A DNA stretch of 64,000 nt from contig JABTUM010000003.1 of NCBI GenBank assembly GCA_015075375.1, forward strand, positions 62,001-126,000, written 5' to 3'. The notes beneath the pieces are model-generated. The model was not told the DNA's origin, did not search any database, and was given only the letters and a program-made list of their open reading frames with translations. Source of the stretch: Planctomycetota bacterium (lineage in GTDB: Bacteria > Planctomycetota > SZUA-567 > H5-PLA8). Shown piece by piece: positions 31,408 to 41,400 of this stretch (position 1 is its first letter; the number at the start of each line of letters is the position of its first letter). The translations under genes were made by a program, and so were the position numbers.

Positions 31408-33146
31408 TGGATCCGACCAAACTTTGGACCTTCGTCATCGTCGGCATCACCTTCGCCATGTACATCTGGATCGCGGTGGTGACGCGCGCACGCACGACCG
31501 GCGGATTTTATGTCGCCGGACATAATGTGCCGGCGATCTTTAACGGCATGGCAACGGGCGCAGACTGGATGAGCGCCGCGTCGTTCATCTCCATGGCCGG
31601 CCTGATCTCGTTCATGGGCTACGACGGCTGCGTGTACCTGATGGGCTGGACGGGCGGCTACGTACTCCTGGCGCTTTTGCTGGCGCCGTACCTGCGCAAA
31701 TTCGGAAAGTTCACGGTGCCCGACTTCGTCGGCGACCGGTATTACTCCAACACGGCGCGGCTGGTGGCGGTCTTCTGCGCCATCTTCGTGAGCTTCACTT
31801 ATGTGGCGGGGCAGATGCGCGGCGTGGGCGTCGTATTCAGCCGCTTCTTGGGTGTAGGCGTGGATTACGGCGTGGTGATCGGAACCGTGATCGTTTTCTT
31901 CTACGCGACACTGGGCGGGATGAAAGGCATCACTTGGACGCAGGTCTCGCAGTACGTAGTGCTGATCTTCGCGTTCCTGATCCCTGCGTTTGCGATCAGC
32001 CACCAGTTGACGGGAAATCCGATTCCTCAGATCGGCTTTGGCAGCACCTTAGTTGAAGGTCCGCATGCCGGAGAGACGCTGCTGCGAGCGCTGGACCAGA
32101 TCAATACCGACTTGGGGCTTCCGGAGTACACGGCGGCGTTCGTCAAAGGCAAGAAGAGCATGATCGACGTCTTCGCCATCGCGTTCGCACTGATGGTGGG
32201 GACAGCCGGGTTGCCGCACGTGATCATCCGCTTCTACACGGTGCCGACGGTGCGGGCGGCGCGTTGGAGCGCATTCTGGGCGCTGCTGTTCATCGGTGCG
32301 CTGTACACCACGGCGCCGGCGGTGGGCGCCTTCGCGCGCGTGAACCTAATCCAGACCTTGCACGGCCAGCCCTACGAGACGCGCCCCGAGTGGGTCAAGA
32401 AGTGGGAAGACACAGGCCTGATTGTCTACAAGGACACCAACGGGAACGGTTTGATCGATGGCGTGGTGCGCAGCACCGAAACTGATCCGGCGAAGGAAAT
32501 GAAGGTCGACGTGGACATCATGGTGCTGGCGAATCCCGAGATCGCGAAGCTGCCGCCTTGGGTAGTGGCGCTGGTCGCTGCGGGAGGCTTGGCCGCCGCG
32601 CTTTCGACCGCGGCGGGGCTGCTTCTGGTTATCTCGTCAGCCATCAGCCACGACCTTATGAAGCGCGTGGTGAAACCGGACATGACCGATGTAGAGGAGC
32701 TCTTCTTTGCGCGCGTCGCGGCGGGCCTGGCGGTGATCGCGGCGGGCCTGTTGGGAATCTTCCCGCCGGGCTTCGTGGGCCAGGTGGTGGCGTTCGCGTT
32801 TGGACTCGCGGCGAGCAGCTTCTTCCCGGTGATCGTGCTGGGTATTTTCAGCAAGCGAACCACGAAAGAAGGCGCCATCGCGGGCATGCTTTCGGGGATC
32901 GGCTTCACGACCGCGTATATCGTCTACTTCAAGTTCATCGTGGATCAGCAGTACAACAACGCCGACCATTGGCTGCTGGGCATCTCGCCCGAAGGCATCG
33001 GTACGGTGGGCATGCTGGTGAACTTCGCTGTGACCTTGGGCGTGACGGCGTTCACGCCGCCGCCGCCGCAAGACGTGCAGGAGACGGTGGAGATGATCCG
33101 ATACCCGCGCGAAGAACAGCATCCGGAAAAAGCCGCGGGAATCTGA
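31407..33146 (+). CDS. Sodium/solute symporter large subunit (VC_2705/ActP-like)
   Basis: 579 residues with about 13 membrane helices. The family signature GGFYVAGHNVPAIFNGMATG, ADWMSAASFISMAGLI and the long insert around residues 320-385 (YETRPEWVKKWED, then DTNGNGLIDG) are typical of the solute:sodium symporter branch that works with a DUF4212 subunit. Likely carries acetate or another small carboxylate, but the substrate is inferred only from the family. The long frame upstream of 31407 is shadow of the small subunit. Confidence 0.9.
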   Translation: MDPTKLWTFVIVGITFAMYIWIAVVTRARTTGGFYVAGHNVPAIFNGMATGADWMSAASFISMAGLISFMGYDGCVYLMGWTGGYVLLALLLAPYLRKFGKFTVPDFVGDRYYSNTARLVAVFCAIFVSFTYVAGQMRGVGVVFSRFLGVGVDYGVVIGTVIVFFYATLGGMKGITWTQVSQYVVLIFAFLIPAFAISHQLTGNPIPQIGFGSTLVEGPHAGETLLRALDQINTDLGLPEYTAAFVKGKKSMIDVFAIAFALMVGTAGLPHVIIRFYTVPTVRAARWSAFWALLFIGALYTTAPAVGAFARVNLIQTLHGQPYETRPEWVKKWEDTGLIVYKDTNGNGLIDGVVRSTETDPAKEMKVDVDIMVLANPEIAKLPPWVVALVAAGGLAAALSTAAGLLLVISSAISHDLMKRVVKPDMTDVEELFFARVAAGLAVIAAGLLGIFPPGFVGQVVAFAFGLAASSFFPVIVLGIFSKRTTKEGAIAGMLSGIGFTTAYIVYFKFIVDQQYNNADHWLLGISPEGIGTVGMLVNFAVTLGVTAFTPPPPQDVQETVEMIRYPREEQHPEKAAGI

Positions 33147-33150
33147 GGAC

Positions 33151-33183
33151 CGGCCTTAACCGAGCGATCGGACGGCCTTAACC
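33151..33183 (+). repeat. 11-bp direct repeat CGGCCTTAACC
   Basis: Identical copies at 33151-33161 and 33173-33183, 22 bp (two helical turns) apart, just upstream of a sigma70-like promoter. They could be a tandem regulator site. Confidence 0.4.
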
Positions 33184-33188
33184 TGCCC

Positions 33189-33217
33189 TTGCGCGTGGCG
33201 TTTGCGCGTACTATATC
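33189..33217 (+). promoter_or_regulatory. Promoter of the EF-G-like gene
   Basis: TTGCGC (33189-33194) and TATATC (33212-33217) with a 17-bp spacer. The resulting ~200-nt leader contains two perfect hairpins, AGACGC-n6-GCGTCT (33251-33268) and GGGCGCC-n6-GGCGCCC (33283-33302). Confidence 0.4.
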
Positions 33218-33426
33218 GCAGTTGGACGTGCGGACTATGCGGCCAAGGCCAGACGCCCGGGAGCGTCTTGCGCCAGGGCGAGGGGCGCCGTGGGGGGCGC
33301 CCTTCCACTATCAGCCCATCCCCCACTCACACCGGCCGCACACACGAATCGCCGCACGCCTCCATGACCTCGGAGAGCCGAACCGCCGCCTATCGACTTC
33401 ATTTCACGAATCGGGAGGAATCTACC

Positions 33427-35466
33427 GTGGCCCACGCCCCCATACGCAATGTCGCGCTCGTCGGACACTACGGAACCGGGAAAACCGCGCTCGCGGAAGC
33501 CCTCCTCTTCAAAGCCGGCGCGATTAAACGCAAGGGCACGATCAAAGACAAGAACACGGTCAGCGACTTCGATGCCGACGAAAAAGAACGCGGCGGGAGC
33601 ATCGAGACGTCCATCCTGCACCTCGACCACGGCGGAACCCGGATCAACCTGCTCGATACGCCGGGCACCCCGGACTTCGTGGCAGGCGTGGTCGAAGCGC
33701 TGGCGGCCGTGGAAACCGCGCTGTTGACGGTCAGCGCCGCGGCAGGCGTGGAAGTGATGACGCGCAAGCTCTGGGGGCAGCTCGAGAACCGCGGCCTGGC
33801 GCGCATCTTGGTGCTGACCAAAATGGACCATGAGCGCGCGGACTTCGAGAGCACGGTCGCCAAGCTGCAGGACATCTTCGGGCCATCGGTGGCGCCGATG
33901 TTTCTGCCCCTGGGGCACGGTGCGGAATTCAAGGGCGTTTGGAATCTGATGAACGATCCCTCGCAAGCGCCGGGGGAAATGGCCGCTCGGGCGAAAGACC
34001 TCTCTGCCAAGCTCAAGGAGTCAATTATCAGCGCTGACGAAGCGCTGATGGAACGCTACCTGATGGACGAAGCCATCCCCGACGACGAGCTCGCCGTGTG
34101 CTTTCGTAAAGCGCTGCTCGCTGGCGCGGTAACGCCGGTGCTGTGCTGCGCGGCGGAAAACGACTTGGGCTGCGCCGAAATTCTGGACACGCTTAACCGC
34201 TACGCCCCGCCCGCCGAAGCGTTGAAGCGATCGGCGCTGCGTAAACGCGGGGAGAAGACCGAAACCCTGGAGCTAAGTGGATTGCCCGAGGGCGCTTTTT
34301 ACGCGCAGGTTTTCAAAACCAAGCGCGATCCGTTCATCGGCAAGATAAGCTACCTGCGTTGCTTTCAGGGCACGCTCCCGTCCGGCTCGAGCGCGCACAG
34401 CAGCAGCGCGGGGAAAGCCGAGCGCTTCGCGCACTTCCTCAGCGTTCAGGGCAAGGACTCGAAAGAGATCGATCACGTCGCCGCCGGCGATATTTTCGCG
34501 ATCGCCAAGCACGAACACCTGGGCACGGGCGACACGCTGAGCACCGACGACCAGAGCTTCGCGCTGCCCAGGCTGGAATTCCCCAATCCCATGTCGGCGC
34601 TGGCGGTCAACGCGAAGAACCGCAAAGACGAAGGCAAGATCAGTGAGCAGCTCCGGCATCTTGCCGAGAGCGATCCGACCTTCCGCGTCGACGTCGATGC
34701 GGAGACCAAGGAACTGGTTGTCCACGGGATCGGCCAGTTGCATCTCGACTTGCAGATGCACCGTCTCAAGCGCTTTGGCGTGGAAGTGGAAACGCACCTG
34801 CCCAAGATCCCCTATCGCAGCACCGTGGCGGGGACGGCGGAAGTCCGCTACCGGCACAAGAAGCAGTCCGGCGGCGCGGGGCAGTTCGGCGAGGTGCAAA
34901 TCCTGCTCGAGCCCAACCAAGGCAAAGGCTATGAGTTCGTCGACGAAATCGTCGGCGGCGTGATCCCGAACAACCTGATCCCGTCCGTGGACAAAGGCAT
35001 TCAAAAGAAGCTCGTGGACGGCGTCTGGCCGGGAATTCACGTGGTGGACGTGCGCGTGCGGCTGAACGACGGGAAACACCATCCGGTGGATTCGAAGGAT
35101 ATCGCTTTCCAGATCGCCGGGCGGCAGGCCTTCGCGCAGGCATTCGAACAGGCCAAACCGGTACTGATCGAGCCGATCGTCCACCTGGAAATCATGATTC
35201 CGGGTAAGTTCATGGGCGATATCACTGGGCTGGTCAGCGGCAAGCGCGGCCGCGTGCAAGGCATGGACCAGATGGGCGAGATGCTGGTCGTCAAGGCCCA
35301 GGCACCGGCCAGCGAAGTACAGAACTTCGCGAGCGAGTTGAAGTCGATCACCGCCGGAGAAGGTTTCTTCTCGATGGAATTCAGCCATTACGAAAACGTG
35401 CCCACGCATATCGCGGCCCCAGTGATCGCGGCGGCGAAGGCGCGGCAGAAGGGCGAGGACGAGTAA
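33427..35466 (+). CDS. EF-G-like translational GTPase (divergent paralogue)
   Basis: 679 residues with the EF-G domain order: GTPase (G1 GHYGTGKT at 13-20, DTPGTPDF at 77-84, TKMD at 131-134), domain II, and domains III-V, including the typical HHPVDSKDIAFQIAGRQAF and MGDITGLVSGKRGRVQGMD. The catalytic His after DTPG is replaced by Thr81, so GTP hydrolysis must be different or slow. Canonical EF-G is probably elsewhere; this type is often a ribosome-recycling or stress variant (inference). Start GTG 33427 after GGGAGGAA; the longer frame upstream is leader. Confidence 0.85.
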   Translation: MAHAPIRNVALVGHYGTGKTALAEALLFKAGAIKRKGTIKDKNTVSDFDADEKERGGSIETSILHLDHGGTRINLLDTPGTPDFVAGVVEALAAVETALLTVSAAAGVEVMTRKLWGQLENRGLARILVLTKMDHERADFESTVAKLQDIFGPSVAPMFLPLGHGAEFKGVWNLMNDPSQAPGEMAARAKDLSAKLKESIISADEALMERYLMDEAIPDDELAVCFRKALLAGAVTPVLCCAAENDLGCAEILDTLNRYAPPAEALKRSALRKRGEKTETLELSGLPEGAFYAQVFKTKRDPFIGKISYLRCFQGTLPSGSSAHSSSAGKAERFAHFLSVQGKDSKEIDHVAAGDIFAIAKHEHLGTGDTLSTDDQSFALPRLEFPNPMSALAVNAKNRKDEGKISEQLRHLAESDPTFRVDVDAETKELVVHGIGQLHLDLQMHRLKRFGVEVETHLPKIPYRSTVAGTAEVRYRHKKQSGGAGQFGEVQILLEPNQGKGYEFVDEIVGGVIPNNLIPSVDKGIQKKLVDGVWPGIHVVDVRVRLNDGKHHPVDSKDIAFQIAGRQAFAQAFEQAKPVLIEPIVHLEIMIPGKFMGDITGLVSGKRGRVQGMDQMGEMLVVKAQAPASEVQNFASELKSITAGEGFFSMEFSHYENVPTHIAAPVIAAAKARQKGEDE

Positions 35467-35474
35467 CGCGAGGA

Positions 35475-35490
35475 ACGGGACCGGTCCCGT
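35475..35490. promoter_or_regulatory. 16-bp perfect palindrome
   Basis: ACGGGACCGGTCCCGT lies between the EF-G-like gene and the sulfatase, 33 nt before the sulfatase start. With no loop it is better as a dimer operator than as a terminator hairpin. Confidence 0.45.
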
Positions 35491-35522
35491 ACCTCACGGT
35501 ATCTCAGAAGTCTGGAGCGTTC

Positions 35523-36869
35523 ATGCCCAAGCGACCGAATGTCCTCTTTGTACTTTCCGACGATCAAGGCCCGTGGGCGATGGGCCGCCGCAACCCGGAA
35601 ATCCAGACGCCGCACCTCGACCGGCTCGCGCGCGAAGGCTTGGCGCTCGACAACTTCTTCGTCGCGACCCCGGTTTGCAGTCCGAGCCGTGCGACGTTCC
35701 TCACCGGCCGGATCCCGTCGCAGCACGGCGTTTTCGATTATCTTGAAGGACGCCAAGTGGGCCCCGACGCGCACGCCTACCTGCAGGACGAGATTTGCTA
35801 CACCGACCTGTTGGCGCGAAACGGCTGGTCGTGCGGGCTGAGCGGCAAATGGCACCTTGGCGCCTGCCAGATCCCGCAACACGGATTCCGCGACTGGTAC
35901 TGCCACCAAGGCGGAGGGAGTACGTACCAGAACGCGCCGATGGTACGCGACGGGCAACTCGTCAAAGAACCCGGATACATCACCGAGCGTATTACAGACG
36001 AAGCGCTGGTTATGCTGGAGCGCTACGCCGAGGCGCCGAATCCGTTTTACCTGAGCGTGCATTACACCGCACCGCACAGCCCGTGGATCGGGCAGCACCC
36101 GCAGGCATACGTCGATCGCTACGCCGATTGCCCCTTCGATAGCTGCCCGCAGGAGCCGAAGCATCCCTGGGCGGGCCGCCTGACCGACGGCAACCTGGGG
36201 AACCGCGAAGCGCTCAAGGGATACTTCGCTGCCGTGACCGCGATGGACGATCAGATCGGCCGGCTGCTGGCGTTTCTGGATGCGCGCGGCCTCCGCGAGA
36301 ATACGCTGGTTTGCTTTTTCAGCGATAACGGCTTCTCGTGCGGGCACCACGGCTTCTGGGGCAAAGGCAACGGCACGATGCCGCGGAACATGTATGAAAA
36401 CTCGATCCGCGTACCGGCGCTGCTCAGCCTGCCCGGCCGCATTCCGCAAGGCGTAGGCTGCGAGGAACTGCTCAGTGCGTACGACTTCTGCCCCACCCTG
36501 CTCGACTACCTGGAACTTCCGGCGATCGAGGGTCGCAACCTGCCGGGGCGCAGCTTCGCGCCGCTGCTGCGAGGCGAGGCGCTCGATGCGCGCGACGAGG
36601 TGGTGATCTTCGACGAGTACGGACCGGTCCGGATGATCCGGACGCGTGAGTGGAAATTCGTGTACCGGCATGCGCACGGGGAGCACGAACTCTTCGATCT
36701 CGCACACGATCCCGGCGAGCGCACGAACCTGGCGCGGGAACCCGGACAGCAGGAGCGCATCCGGGAACTGAAAACGCGTATGGACGGTTGGTTTGCGCGC
36801 TACGCCGTGCCGCAGCGGGACGGATTGAAAACCGACGGCTCCGTCTACGGGCAGAAGAATCCGCTATAG
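35523..36869 (+). CDS. Type I sulfatase (formylglycine-dependent)
   Basis: 448 residues with the sulfatase core. CSPSRATFLTGR (Cys52) is the formylglycine site, LSDDQG supplies metal-binding Asp, GKWHLG is the Lys/His motif and FFSDNGFSCGHHGFWGKG completes the active site. The C-terminal LFDLAHDPGERTNLA is standard. There is no signal peptide, so it would act in the cytoplasm unless exported otherwise. No sulfatase-maturase gene is in the window. Probably acts on sulfated carbohydrates or steroids, substrate unknown. Confidence 0.9.
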   Translation: MPKRPNVLFVLSDDQGPWAMGRRNPEIQTPHLDRLAREGLALDNFFVATPVCSPSRATFLTGRIPSQHGVFDYLEGRQVGPDAHAYLQDEICYTDLLARNGWSCGLSGKWHLGACQIPQHGFRDWYCHQGGGSTYQNAPMVRDGQLVKEPGYITERITDEALVMLERYAEAPNPFYLSVHYTAPHSPWIGQHPQAYVDRYADCPFDSCPQEPKHPWAGRLTDGNLGNREALKGYFAAVTAMDDQIGRLLAFLDARGLRENTLVCFFSDNGFSCGHHGFWGKGNGTMPRNMYENSIRVPALLSLPGRIPQGVGCEELLSAYDFCPTLLDYLELPAIEGRNLPGRSFAPLLRGEALDARDEVVIFDEYGPVRMIRTREWKFVYRHAHGEHELFDLAHDPGERTNLAREPGQQERIRELKTRMDGWFARYAVPQRDGLKTDGSVYGQKNPL

Positions 36870-36907
36870 CTCTAGGAACACGAGGCAGGAGGAGTGGACG
36901 GGCTGCG

Positions 36908-36925
36908 GCCGCGCTTGCGCGCGGC
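36908..36925. terminator. GC-rich hairpin between convergent genes
   Basis: GCCGCGC-ttgc-GCGCGGC forms a 7-bp stem between the sulfatase stop and the gltD stop, which converge. It may end both transcripts, though no T-run is present. Confidence 0.4.
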
Positions 36926-36989
36926 GGCAACCGGTCCTCGCTGCCAAACCGCGCGGCGCCGCTCACCCAGAGCGCCACGGCGGCAGGCT

Positions 36990-38429
36990 TTAAATCGGGC
37001 GGGGCAGCTGCGTCTCGCCCATCAGGAACTTGTCCACGCCGTGCGCGGCGGTGCGCCCTTCGGCGATGGCCCAGACGATCAGCGACTGCCCGCGGGTCAT
37101 GTCGCCGGCGGTGAAAACGCCCGGCACGCTGGTCATTTTGTCCGCGTTGGCTTTCACGTTGCCGCGCGGATCGAATTCGACGCCCAGCTTTTCGAGCATG
37201 CCCGGCTTTTCGGAACCCACGAAGCCCATGGCCAACAGCAGCAGATCGCAGCGGACCGTGAAATCGCTGCCCGGAATCGGCTCAGGCTTGAACTGCCCGT
37301 TCACGTTCACCCAATTGAGGCGGCGGGCGTGGAGGAACTTTAGCTTGCCGTCTTCGCCTTCGAGGCGCGTGGTCTCGATGTTGTAGTCGCGCGCTTCGCA
37401 TTCCTCGTGTGCCGATTCGACGCGCAGCGTGCGCGGCCATTCGGGCCAAGGGTTGTTGGCGGCGCGCTCCAGCGGCGGCTTGGGCAGCAGTTCGTACTGG
37501 TGAATCTCCTTTGCGCCTTGGCGGATGACCGTGCCCAGGCAATCGGCGCCGGTGTCGCCGCCGCCTAAGATGACGACGTGTTTGTCCTTCGCGGTCACCT
37601 GGCTGGAAAGCTTATCGCCGTAGGCCACCTTGTTGGCCTGCGTGAGGAACTGGACGGCCGGGTACGTGCCTTCAAGCTCGCGGCCGGGAACCTTCAGATC
37701 GCGCGGCGAAGACGCGCCGCCGCAGAGCACCAGCGCATCGTGCTTGGACTTCAGCTCCAGCACGTCTACGTTCACGCCGATGTGCGCGTTGACGATGAAG
37801 ACGACGCCCTCCTCTTCCATCTGCTTCATGCGCCGGTCGATGTACTTCTTTTCCATCTTGAATTCGGGGATCCCGTAGCGGAGCAATCCGCCGATGCGGT
37901 CGGAGCGTTCGTAAAGCGTGACCTTGTGACCGACGCGGCGAAGCTGCTGCGCGCAAGCCATTCCGGCCGGACCGCTGCCGATGACACCTACCGACTTGCC
38001 CGTTTCCTTCGTCGGCGGCTGCGGCTTGATCCAGCCGTTCTTCCACGCGTGCTCGACGATGGTCTTCTCGATCTGCTTGATCGTCACTGCCGGCTCGTTA
38101 ATGCCCAGCACGCAAGATGCTTCGCACGGAGCCGGGCACAAGCGGCCGGTGAACTCCGGGAAGTTGTTAGTCAGGTGCAGCCGGTCCATGGCCTCGCGCC
38201 AGCGGTCGCGATAGACGAGATCGTTCCAGTCCGGCACGATGTTGCCCAGCGGACAGCCTTGGTGGCAGAACGGCACGCCGCAGTCCATGCACCGGCTGGC
38301 CTGGCGCTGGAGCGTCTCCTGGGCGAAAGGCAGATACACCTCCTGCCAATCCCTGATGCGCTCTTCCACAGGGCGGCGCGTCGGCAATTCGCGCTGCTTG
38401 ATTTCCATAAATCCCGTTGGCTTACCCAT
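36990..38429 (-). CDS. gltD: Glutamate synthase, small subunit
   Basis: 479 residues. The N-terminal ferredoxin-like part has the two Cys clusters CMDCGVPFCHQGCPLGN and CPAPCEASC; the FAD-binding (GVIGSGPAGMACAQQL) and NADPH-binding (VVILGGGDTGADCLG) nucleotide sites follow. It supplies electrons from NADPH to GltB for 2-oxoglutarate amidation. It starts 33 nt after the gltB stop, in the normal gltB-gltD order. Confidence 0.96.
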   Translation of the reverse strand: MGKPTGFMEIKQRELPTRRPVEERIRDWQEVYLPFAQETLQRQASRCMDCGVPFCHQGCPLGNIVPDWNDLVYRDRWREAMDRLHLTNNFPEFTGRLCPAPCEASCVLGINEPAVTIKQIEKTIVEHAWKNGWIKPQPPTKETGKSVGVIGSGPAGMACAQQLRRVGHKVTLYERSDRIGGLLRYGIPEFKMEKKYIDRRMKQMEEEGVVFIVNAHIGVNVDVLELKSKHDALVLCGGASSPRDLKVPGRELEGTYPAVQFLTQANKVAYGDKLSSQVTAKDKHVVILGGGDTGADCLGTVIRQGAKEIHQYELLPKPPLERAANNPWPEWPRTLRVESAHEECEARDYNIETTRLEGEDGKLKFLHARRLNWVNVNGQFKPEPIPGSDFTVRCDLLLLAMGFVGSEKPGMLEKLGVEFDPRGNVKANADKMTSVPGVFTAGDMTRGQSLIVWAIAEGRTAAHGVDKFLMGETQLPRPI

Positions 38430-38462
38430 GGCTGGTGCGGCTCCCCTGATCGTTGACTCGAG

Positions 38463-41400
38463 TTAATCGGCGCCCGCGGCGGCCATCGGCTCGCCGTTCT
38501 TCAACTGTTCCAGCGCGCGCTTGTAATCGGTCGGCATCACCTTCACAAACTTCGGCAACAGCGCGTTCCAATCGTCGAGCACGCGCTTGGCCTGGAGGCT
38601 ACCGGTGAGCTTGTAGTGCTTTTCGACGAGCGTCTTCACCTGTACTAGGTCTTCGCTCTCCTCGAGCTTTTCGAGGCCCACCATTTCCTTGTTGCAGCGC
38701 TGCACGAAATCGCCGTCTTCATCGAGCACGTAGGCGATCCCGCCGCTCATCCCGGCCGCGAAGTTCCGGCCCGTCCGCCCCAGCACCACAACCCGCCCGC
38801 CGGTCATGTACTCGCAGCCGTGGTCGCCCACCCCTTCGACGACCGCACTCAACCCGCTGTTGCGGACGCAGAAGCGCTCGCCCGCCATGCCGCGCGCGAA
38901 GAGTTCCCCGGCGGTCGCCCCGTAGCCGACCACATTGCCGATGATAATGTTCTCGTTGGCCTTAAAGGTGGCCTGCTTGGGCGGGTAGACGATCACCCGG
39001 CCGCCGGAAAGACCCTTGCCGAAGTAGTCGTTCGCGTCGCCTTCCAGTTCGAGCGTGATGCCCTGCGGCACGAACGCGCCGAAGGACTGCCCGGCGGAGC
39101 CCGTAAACTTAAGGTGGATCGTGCCGTCCGGCAAACCGTCCGGATGGCGCAGCGTGACCTCATGGCCCAGCATGGTGCCCACCACGCGGTTGACGTTACG
39201 CACCGGCAGTTCGTGCTTCACCGCCTTGCCCTTCTCGATGGCCGGCTTGCACAGCTCGATAAGCTGGTGGTCCAGCGCTTTCTCGAGACCGTGGTCCTGC
39301 GGAACGCTGCAATAGAGCGTGGCTTCGTCGCGGCGCGGAACGGGCTTGGCGAAGATCTTGGAGAAGTCGAGCCCCTTCGCCTTCCAATGCGCCACCGCGG
39401 CGTTGCTGTCGAGCAGTTCGCTGTGGCCGACCATATCGGTCAACTTGCGGAAGCCCAGCTGCGCCATGATTTCGCGCAGCTCTTCGGCCATGAACATCAT
39501 GAAGTTGACGACATGCTCGGGCTTGCCCATGAACTTTTTGCGCAGCTCGGGATTCTGCGTCGCCACGCCGACCGGACAGGTGTCCAGGTGGCAGACGCGC
39601 ATCATGATGCAACCGCTGGCGACCAGAGCCGAGGTTGCGAACCCGAATTCCTCGGCGCCCAGCAGTGCGGCGATGGCTACGTCGCGGCCGGTCTTGAGCT
39701 GGCCGTCGGTCTGCACGACGATGCGGTCGCGCAGATCGTTCTGCACCAGCACTTGATGCGTCTCGGCGAGGCCCAGTTCCCAAGGCACGCCGGCGTGTTT
39801 GATGCTGGTGAGCGGCGAGGCGCCCGTGCCGCCGTCGTGACCGGCGATCAGCACCACGTCGGCGTGCGCCTTGCAAACACCGGCGGCCACCGTGCCGACG
39901 CCGACTTCGGCGACGAGCTTGACCGCGACCCGCGCTTTCGGGTTGCTGTTCTTCAGGTCATGGATGAGCTGCGCCAAGTCCTCGATGGAGTAAATGTCGT
40001 GGTGCGGCGGCGGGCTGATCAACCCCACAAACGGCGTGCTGTGCCGCGTCTTCGCGATCCAGGGATAAACCTTATGCGCCGGAAGCTGCCCGCCTTCGCC
40101 GGGCTTGGCGCCCTGCGCCATCTTGATCTGGAGTTCCCGGGCGCTGGACAGGTAGCGGCTCGTGACGCCGAAGCGCGCGCTGGCAACCTGCTTGATCGCA
40201 CTGTTGCGCCAATCGCCGTTGGGATCGCGGTCGAAGCGGTCTTCGTCCTCGCCGCCTTCACCGGTGTTGGACATCCCGCCGATGCGGTTCATCGCGATGG
40301 CAAGGTTCTCGTGCGCTTCCTTGCTGATGCTGCCGTAAGACATCGCGCCGGTGGCGAAGCGCTTCACGATCTCGGACGCCGGTTCGACCTCCTCGATCGG
40401 CACCGGCTTGCGCCCCTCGGCGTTGAACTTGAAGAGTCCGCGGAGCGTACAGAGCTTCTTCGAAGTATCGTTCACCGCGGCGCTGTATTCCTTGAACTTC
40501 TTATAGTCGTTGGCGCGCACCGCGTATTGCAGCTTGTGCACGGTATCGGGATTAAAGAGGTGGTGCTCGCCGTCGCGGCGCCACTGGTACTGGCCGCCTG
40601 CGTCGAGCTGTTCGACGGGCACGTCGCGGGCCGGGAAAGCGCGGCGGTGGCGCGCGAGCTGCTCTTCGGCGATTTCGGGGAGGCCCACACCCTCCACCCG
40701 CGTGGCCGTGAAGGTGAAGTAGGTGTCCACGAGCTTCTTGTTCAGCCCCAGCGCTTCGAAGATCTGCGCGCCGCGGTACGAACCGACGGTGCTGATGCCC
40801 ATCTTCGACATCACCTTCACGACGCCCTTCTTGACGGCCTTGATGAAGTTCTTGACCGCGGTCTTGTGGTCGATCTCCTTCGGCAGCACCTTGTCGCGAA
40901 TCATGTCGTCGAGGCTTTCGAAGGCCAGGTACGGATTGATGGCCCCGATGCCGTAGGCCAAGAGCAGCGCGAAATGGTGCACCTCGCGCGGCTCGCCGCT
41001 TTCGAGCAACAGGCCGGTGCGCGCGCGCAGGCCGGTCCGGACCAGATGGTGGTACAAGCCGGAGGTGGCCAGGAGCGCCGGAATCGGCGCGCGCTTCTCG
41101 TCCACGCCGCGGTCGGAGAGGATCAGGATCTTCCCGCCGCCGTGGATTGCGCGCTCGGCATCCTCGTACAGATCCTGCATGGCGCGCTCCAGCGCTTCGG
41201 CGCCTTTTGACGGGTCTTCGGGCACGTCGAAGAGAATCGGGATCGTCACCGCTTTGAACTTCGGATCGGGGTTGTGCCGGATCTTCGCCAAGTCGTAGTT
41301 GTCGAGCACGAACATCGGCACTTTGATCTGCCGGCAGACTGCCTCGGGGTTGGGCTCCAGGATATTGCCCGCGCCGCCGATGCAGGTGCCGACGTCGGTG

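Noticed and set aside
38820-41210. A 796-codon open frame on the plus strand opposite gltB.
   Set aside because: GltB is certain on the minus strand; the plus frame has antisense-type composition and no recognisable domain.
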